Part shown: positions 5,419 through 9,981 of the stretch, one piece after another
How positions within the stretch are numbered: the stretch's first letter is position 1
How the letters are laid out: each line of letters begins with the position of its first letter
Source of the DNA: Cytophagia bacterium
GTDB taxonomy: Bacteria; Bacteroidota; Bacteroidia; UBA7662
Direction of reading: 5' to 3'
Length of the DNA stretch: 9,981 nt
Assembly (NCBI GenBank): GCA_009926405.1
Contig: RFOZ01000049.1
Location: forward strand, 1 to 9,981
Position numbers and translations under genes: made by a program
The notes under the pieces: model-generated
Databases searched by the model: none
Seen by the model: only the letters and a program-made list of their open reading frames with translations
What the model was told of the DNA's origin: nothing

Positions 5419-7476
5419 ATGAATTTTCGCGTTTATTCCGAATTTGAGCCGGCCGGTGATCAGCCCTCGGCCATCGCCCAGCTAACCGAAGGCCTCCAAA
5501 GAGGCGATCCGGCTCAGGTTTTGTTGGGGGTCACCGGTTCCGGAAAAACCTTTACCATGGCCAAGGTGGTGGAAGCCGTCCAGCGTCCCACCTTGGTGCT
5601 TACCCATAACAAAACCTTGGTTGCCCAACTTTACGGTGAGTTCAGGCAGTTTTTCCCCGAAAATGCGGTTGAGTATTTTGTATCGTATTACGACTATTAC
5701 CAACCCGAAGCTTATTTGCCGTCCACCGGAACCTACATCGAAAAAGATCTATCCATCAACGACGAAATCGAGAAGCTTCGTTTGAGAACCACCTCATCCC
5801 TGATGTCCGGCCGGAGGGATGTCCTAGTGGTCGCCTCGGTATCCTGCATCTACGGTATGGGTAATCCGGCCGATTATACCGACAAAGTTATTCGGCTTCA
5901 CCGGGGCCAAACGATGACCATCGAACGCTTGCTGCACAGCCTTGTTGACATCATGTATTCAAGAGCCTTGCATGAATTGACCAGGGGCACCTTTCGGGTA
6001 AGGGGCGAAACCGTTGATGTTTACCCTGCCTATACCGACCATGCGTACAGGATTGAATGGAACGGAACCAAAATTGAAGGCTTGTATCGCCTGGAACCTG
6101 AGAGCGGACGCAGTTCAGAGGAAATGGAGGACCTGGCTTTGTTCCCGGCTTCCAATTATGTTACATCCCGGCATGAATTGGCGGACCTTCTCTTGGAAAT
6201 CCAAAAAGATATGGTCGCGCAGGTTGATCATTTCAAAAAGGAAGGGCGCTTTGAGGAAGCGCGTCGCATCGAAGACCGGGTCACCTTTGATGTCGAAATG
6301 ATTCGAGAATTGGGGTATTGTTCGGGCATCGAGAATTACTCCCGCTACCTGGACCGCCGCAATCCCGGTGAGAGGCCGTTCTGTTTGCTTGATTATTTCC
6401 CATCGGATTTTTTGCTCTTGGTGGACGAAAGCCACCAAACCCTTCCTCAGGTCCGGGCCATGTACGGAGGGGACCGAAGCCGCAAACTCAACCTGGTCGA
6501 ATACGGGTTTCGTTTACCCGCGGCCTTGGACAACCGCCCCCTGACGTTTGGAGAATTTGAAAGCCTGATACCGCAGGTTGTTTATGTCAGCGCCACCCCG
6601 GCCGATTATGAACTTCAGCACAGCCAAGGGGTGGTGGTCGAGCAAGTCGTCCGTCCCACCGGCCTCCTGGATCCACCCATCGAAATCCGTCCGGTCGCAC
6701 GCCAAGTCGATGACCTGATGGAAGAAATACGCAAAGAGCGCTTGCTAGGACACCGGGTTTTGGTCACGACGTTGACCAAACGCATGGCCGAAGAACTGTC
6801 CCGTTACTTGGTGGAAGCCGGGGTGGCTTGCACCTACCTGCACAGCGGGGTGGAGACCCTCGAAAGGGTTGAGATTCTTCGCGATCTGCGCCTTGGCAAA
6901 ATCGAAGTCCTGATTGGTGTTAATTTGTTACGGGAAGGATTGGACTTGCCGGAGGTTGCCTTGGTTGCAATTATGGATGCCGACAAGGAAGGATTTTTGC
7001 GAAATTATAAATCCTTAACCCAAACGGCCGGACGTGCCGCTCGACACGAAAAAGGCCGGGTTCTGTTTTACGCCGATCGAATCACCGGATCCATGCAGGC
7101 CACCATCGACGAATGCGATCGTAGGCGCCAAAAACAAGAGGCGCATAATCGTTTGCATGGACTTGTTCCTCGGAGTATTCGCAAAAGCGACGAAGAAATC
7201 CGACTCCAAAGTTCCTTGCTGGATATACGCAACCAATCGCAACCGACGTCCAAGGCCGGTAAAGGGTCAGGCTATCCGAACCCAGCGGTCGTTGGGCAGG
7301 CAGTGGCCGAGCCAGCACCTGACCTTGCACCGGATAAGCCCCTCAGCGAATCCGAACGCCGCAAAACCCTGCGCCTACTCAAAAAGGATATGAACCAAGC
7401 GGTCAAAGACATGGATTTTCTCCAGGCCGCCAAAATCAGGGATCGAATCCAGGCCCTCGAAAAACAGGCTACTTAG
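5419..7476 (+). CDS. uvrB: Excinuclease ABC subunit B
   Basis: UvrB is the damage-verifying helicase-like subunit of nucleotide excision repair. It is loaded by UvrA, then recruits UvrC for incision. The 685-residue protein is full length. Walker A is GVTGSGKT (37-44). The beta-hairpin that enters the DNA is YFVSYYDYYQPEAYLP (86-101). ASVSCIYG (139-146), the DESH box (336-339), YGFRLPAALDNRPL (362-375), VSATP (390-394), LHSGVETLERVEILRDLR (474-491), GVNLLREGLDLPEV (500-513) and motif VI QTAGRAARH (535-543) follow. A Pro/Ala/Ser-rich linker (about 605-645) joins the C-terminal UVR domain (650-682), which contacts UvrC. All key residues look intact. The gene starts 21 bases after aroE with no obvious separate promoter. 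SOS control is not evident: I saw no LexA-like box in the gap. Confidence 0.98.
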   Translation: MNFRVYSEFEPAGDQPSAIAQLTEGLQRGDPAQVLLGVTGSGKTFTMAKVVEAVQRPTLVLTHNKTLVAQLYGEFRQFFPENAVEYFVSYYDYYQPEAYLPSTGTYIEKDLSINDEIEKLRLRTTSSLMSGRRDVLVVASVSCIYGMGNPADYTDKVIRLHRGQTMTIERLLHSLVDIMYSRALHELTRGTFRVRGETVDVYPAYTDHAYRIEWNGTKIEGLYRLEPESGRSSEEMEDLALFPASNYVTSRHELADLLLEIQKDMVAQVDHFKKEGRFEEARRIEDRVTFDVEMIRELGYCSGIENYSRYLDRRNPGERPFCLLDYFPSDFLLLVDESHQTLPQVRAMYGGDRSRKLNLVEYGFRLPAALDNRPLTFGEFESLIPQVVYVSATPADYELQHSQGVVVEQVVRPTGLLDPPIEIRPVARQVDDLMEEIRKERLLGHRVLVTTLTKRMAEELSRYLVEAGVACTYLHSGVETLERVEILRDLRLGKIEVLIGVNLLREGLDLPEVALVAIMDADKEGFLRNYKSLTQTAGRAARHEKGRVLFYADRITGSMQATIDECDRRRQKQEAHNRLHGLVPRSIRKSDEEIRLQSSLLDIRNQSQPTSKAGKGSGYPNPAVVGQAVAEPAPDLAPDKPLSESERRKTLRLLKKDMNQAVKDMDFLQAAKIRDRIQALEKQAT

Positions 7477-7496
7477 GCCACCGACTCCGAGCCCTT

Positions 7497-8924
7497 TTAA
7501 TACCCCCAGAGGGTAATTCCCCAATCCAAGCGGTTCAGGTCAGGTCCCAGACCGCTACGGAACATGGAGTACAAGGAATACTGCCCAAAAAACCTCCAGT
7601 TGCCTTTGCCCACTTCGGAACGAATCGCCAACGAAAACGGATTCTGGTAAAAATTGCCCGTTCGGTACAATTCAACATTTCCCCCCGGATCCCGGTAACG
7701 ATTCAAGGTACGAGACCAAAGCCGTATACCGGGAATCGCCATTAGTCCGGCATGCCAACCCCTGTTCGGCCGAGGTCCTTGAACATAAGTCAACCCAAGC
7801 GGGAACATCAAATGCATATTTTCGAACTCGGATCGGCCAAAACGAGATCCGGTCATGCTGTCCATAACCATAACCGCCAAACGACCGTTGCTCTTGGTTA
7901 ACATTAAGTTATCCTCCAGGCGTAGGTTGTTATAATGCAAAACCATTGCTCCTCTAACCCAAAGTGAACCGTTGGGAGAAACCGTACCATTCTTGGAAAC
8001 ACCCATAACGGCCTCCTGAAAACGAAGGGGGGTCCACCATTGCATGAACAAAGATTTCTCGGGCTCCATGCGCAGCAGAGGATCGCTGGCAGGAGCTCCT
8101 GCATAACGCCCGCGGGCCATCCAATGCGCAAAGCCCAATTCAAAAGCTGGCATTTTGGGTTCTTTGAAACTACGGCTAGACCAAAAATCCCCTTTGGTCA
8201 TATCAGAACGTGTTGGTCCACCGTTTTCATCGGTTTCCCATGCAGCGATGGAACCCAGGCCGTTAATCCGATTCAACATGATCGGCGGTTCTTTGCGATA
8301 GCGAATGCTGCCCCCACCCGAAATATCAGCCATCAAAGAATCCGTAACATCCAATCGACACAAGCCCAGGCCATCGATAAAAACCTGGGCACGGCGGACC
8401 TTGAATTGCCTGGCCTCGACCAAACCGGGGCCGTTCATTTCGAAACGAACTTTATCCGCCTTTCCCTTGAACTCCATCCTGCCCAACCCCCGCAAATCGG
8501 CGAGCAATTCACCGACCTCCATCTCCATCTCCACCTGACCAAGACCGCTTAGTTCAATTCGTAACAAATCTTCGCGTATTACGCCTTGGCTCTGAACCGC
8601 GACAGCACCACGCAATTGCAATTCCAACAAACGTGGTTGTTGAATTCGCACCTCTTTAGCGGTTAAAACGCTCACCTGCAGCCATTCCCCGTCAACAACG
8701 GCATCCGATTCGGGGTTGCCTTCCTTGGGCTTGGGTGCATGCTCCTTGCCATCAATCCATAGTTTGTGCTCAGCGCCCTGAACCAAGACAACCCTGGAGG
8801 CCTGGTGAATCCGCAATCGATTCCAGCTGAGGCTTTGGGATTGGGCGCTAGCACCCCCCAAGGGCGCCACAACACACCAAGCCAACATAACAACGAGGGA
8901 GGTAAGCTTAAATCGCTTTAGCAT
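7497..8924 (-). CDS. Secreted GIN-domain (DUF2807) protein with probable C-terminal beta-barrel
   Basis: This is a 475-residue protein. A Sec signal peptide (MLKRFKLTSLVVMLAWCVVAPLGGASA, cleavage likely after ASA at 27) has no lipobox Cys. Residues 33-228 look like a GIN (DUF2807) head: WNRLRIHQASRVVLVQGAEHKLWIDG, DGEWLQVSV, then Gly-rich turns at 127-129 (GLG), 146-148 (GLG), 165-167 (GPG), 185-187 (GLG), 203-205 (GGG) and 222-224 (GLG). Their spacing of 18-20 residues is what a right-handed beta-helix gives. From about 258 the sequence changes to alternating aromatic strands (FELGFAHWMARGRYAG, LWVRGAMVLHYNN, FMQWW), ending WGITLWGY with a terminal Tyr, as outer-membrane barrels do. The barrel reading is an inference. 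The function is unknown; the GIN label (putative autotransporter adhesin head) is only a family name. It follows the NHL-repeat gene after 19 bases and converges on uvrB. Confidence 0.8.
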   Translation of the reverse strand: MLKRFKLTSLVVMLAWCVVAPLGGASAQSQSLSWNRLRIHQASRVVLVQGAEHKLWIDGKEHAPKPKEGNPESDAVVDGEWLQVSVLTAKEVRIQQPRLLELQLRGAVAVQSQGVIREDLLRIELSGLGQVEMEMEVGELLADLRGLGRMEFKGKADKVRFEMNGPGLVEARQFKVRRAQVFIDGLGLCRLDVTDSLMADISGGGSIRYRKEPPIMLNRINGLGSIAAWETDENGGPTRSDMTKGDFWSSRSFKEPKMPAFELGFAHWMARGRYAGAPASDPLLRMEPEKSLFMQWWTPLRFQEAVMGVSKNGTVSPNGSLWVRGAMVLHYNNLRLEDNLMLTKSNGRLAVMVMDSMTGSRFGRSEFENMHLMFPLGLTYVQGPRPNRGWHAGLMAIPGIRLWSRTLNRYRDPGGNVELYRTGNFYQNPFSLAIRSEVGKGNWRFFGQYSLYSMFRSGLGPDLNRLDWGITLWGY

Positions 8925-8943
8925 AGGATGAAGTTTAATGAAA

Positions 8944-9981
8944 TTAACGCTCCAAATCGGAACTTAGTCTGTAGCGCATGATACGGTTGTTACCCCGATC
9001 CGCCACATACAAGGTTCGGCGAAAATAAGCCACACCGGAAGGTCCCTTAAATTGAAAGGGGCCGGAGCCAAAGCCCCCGAAGGACGCCGGCACTTGCTTG
9101 GTCAAACCTGAACTGGGGGGAGGATTCACCCCTTCGAAACCCTTGGAAGTAAATTGATAAAGGGAATCCCGCTCGGAATCCACCACGAAGAGATAACCCG
9201 TTTCATCCGGTGCAACACAAACATCCGCGGGTCGCGTAAACCGAAAAGGTTCGTACAAAAAACGCAAGGCTTTGGTGCGATCAAATTGGAGCAGACTTTG
9301 GTTTTCGGAATAGAGCGTTCCTACTTCCGAATTTTCGGTTGAACGTATCCAGAGGACCTTGGTTTCGGCTTGGGTTGCCGATTGCAAAAGAATGAAATCC
9401 CTGGACGGATTCATACCAAAAACCAATTGAGGAGGTGCCAACAAACCACAAATTCCCGAAGGACTCATGGCGGATTTGAGACCCGATAACATAGGGTTCA
9501 TGCCCGGAACATACCCGTTGTTGCTGCGATCAGGCCTAAAAACCAAAACGGCGTTGTCTGGGGCCGCAGCCGATAGGGTGTTGTTCGAGGGCCCTCTGCG
9601 GGATACATAGAAACCATGATCACCCAGGCAGGCAATACCGGTAAATTCCACTTGCTCATCAAAGCGTCCCCGAAAATTGGTATTGCTCCGGCTAAGGTCC
9701 ACAAAAGGATGCACCAACGTATCAAGCCAAACCGGGTTGGATCCGGCACTACCGTTCAAAACATAGACGGCCGCCAGGTTTCGGCGAACGGCGGTGCCGG
9801 CACTATCTATTAGGGTATCCAATCGCCCCAAAACATAGGTATGGAGGCGAATATCCTGGGTGACTTTGGTCGCACCGGGAATAGGCAAGGTTCGGAAGCG
9901 TTCCCCTTTTTGATCCAAAACATGAAGACCCTGGGCGTCCGTTACGTAAACCATTTCATCGTAACCCACCCAGACATCGGT
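8944..9981 (-). CDS. NHL-repeat beta-propeller protein, 5' end outside window
   Basis: The frame is open from the window edge, so 345 C-terminal residues are visible and the true start, signal peptide or lipobox are not seen (an in-frame GTG at 9969 is unlikely to be the start). The last blade is a clear NHL repeat, QFKGPSGVAYFRRTLYVADRGNNRIMRYRL, and the blade before it reads RPADVCVAPDETGYLFVVDSERDSLYQF. An earlier strand set, MVYVTDAQGLHVLDQKGERFRTL, begins the visible part. The middle (about residues 30-220) is degenerate. It contains Asn/Ser/Pro-rich loops but also strand-like stretches such as HGFYVSRRG and NAVLVFRPD. No catalytic motif is visible. Such propellers in Bacteroidota are commonly exported lipoproteins; that is inferred. 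The GIN/barrel gene follows after 19 bases, so the two are likely co-transcribed. Confidence 0.8.
   Translation of the reverse strand, partial: TDVWVGYDEMVYVTDAQGLHVLDQKGERFRTLPIPGATKVTQDIRLHTYVLGRLDTLIDSAGTAVRRNLAAVYVLNGSAGSNPVWLDTLVHPFVDLSRSNTNFRGRFDEQVEFTGIACLGDHGFYVSRRGPSNNTLSAAAPDNAVLVFRPDRSNNGYVPGMNPMLSGLKSAMSPSGICGLLAPPQLVFGMNPSRDFILLQSATQAETKVLWIRSTENSEVGTLYSENQSLLQFDRTKALRFLYEPFRFTRPADVCVAPDETGYLFVVDSERDSLYQFTSKGFEGVNPPPSSGLTKQVPASFGGFGSGPFQFKGPSGVAYFRRTLYVADRGNNRIMRYRLSSDLER

Noticed and set aside
7501..7515. Inverted repeat TACCC/GGGTA as a terminator for uvrB or for the GIN/barrel gene
   Set aside because: The stem is only five pairs, lies within coding sequence, and has no T-run on either strand.
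8040..8552. Plus-strand 170-residue ORF
   Set aside because: It is antisense to the GIN-repeat region; its apparent length follows from the regular codon pattern of the repeats on the opposite strand.
1..9981. Mobile element, CRISPR array, defence system, tRNA or prophage
   Set aside because: I saw no transposase, integrase, spaced direct repeats, tRNA-like fold or recognisable defence protein; the gene set is typical core genome.

Overview
The window looks like chromosomal DNA of a Bacteroidota bacterium, most likely of the Flavobacteriales or a nearby lineage (inference from gene content only). The pointers are a PadR regulator followed by a PspC-domain gene with the Bacteroidota-type N-terminal region, phosphosulfolactate synthase beside a DUF368 transporter and shikimate dehydrogenase, a secreted GIN (DUF2807) protein, start codons without clear Shine-Dalgarno sequences, and a match to the Bacteroidota promoter pattern (TTG, 19 bp, TAnnTTTG). 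Coding density is very high, no gap exceeds about 170 bases, and I see no tRNA, rRNA, CRISPR, insertion sequence, integrase or phage gene.

Layout. Positions 1-1112, minus strand: a padR-like regulator (789-1112) followed by a PspC-domain membrane protein (763 down to the window edge, incomplete). In front of the regulator lies an imperfect palindrome (1136-1156) that contains the -33 element of a good promoter candidate, which suggests autorepression. Positions 1280-7476, plus strand: five tightly spaced genes, namely a 483-residue TPR protein with a non-ATG start, phosphosulfolactate synthase (comA family), a DUF368/PopT-family polyprenyl-phosphate transporter, shikimate dehydrogenase (aroE, overlapping the transporter by 4 bases) and uvrB. 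Positions 7497-9981, minus strand: an NHL-repeat beta-propeller protein (5' end outside the window), then a secreted protein that joins a GIN-type beta-helix to a probable C-terminal beta-barrel. These two converge on uvrB with only 20 bases between stop codons.

How the genes fit together. The padR-pspC unit looks like an envelope-stress or envelope-homeostasis operon under its own repressor. The plus-strand run mixes sulfonate synthesis, lipid-carrier recycling, aromatic amino acid synthesis and DNA repair. The closest functional theme is the cell envelope (C55-P recycling and, by inference, sulfonolipid precursors), but co-transcription by convenience is equally possible. The last two genes look like an exported or surface pair.

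This is mostly an ordinary core-genome region. The items that most deserve a second look are the GIN/beta-barrel fusion, the operator-promoter overlap with a possibly leaderless padR transcript, the unclear start of the TPR gene, and the role of phosphosulfolactate synthase in this setting.
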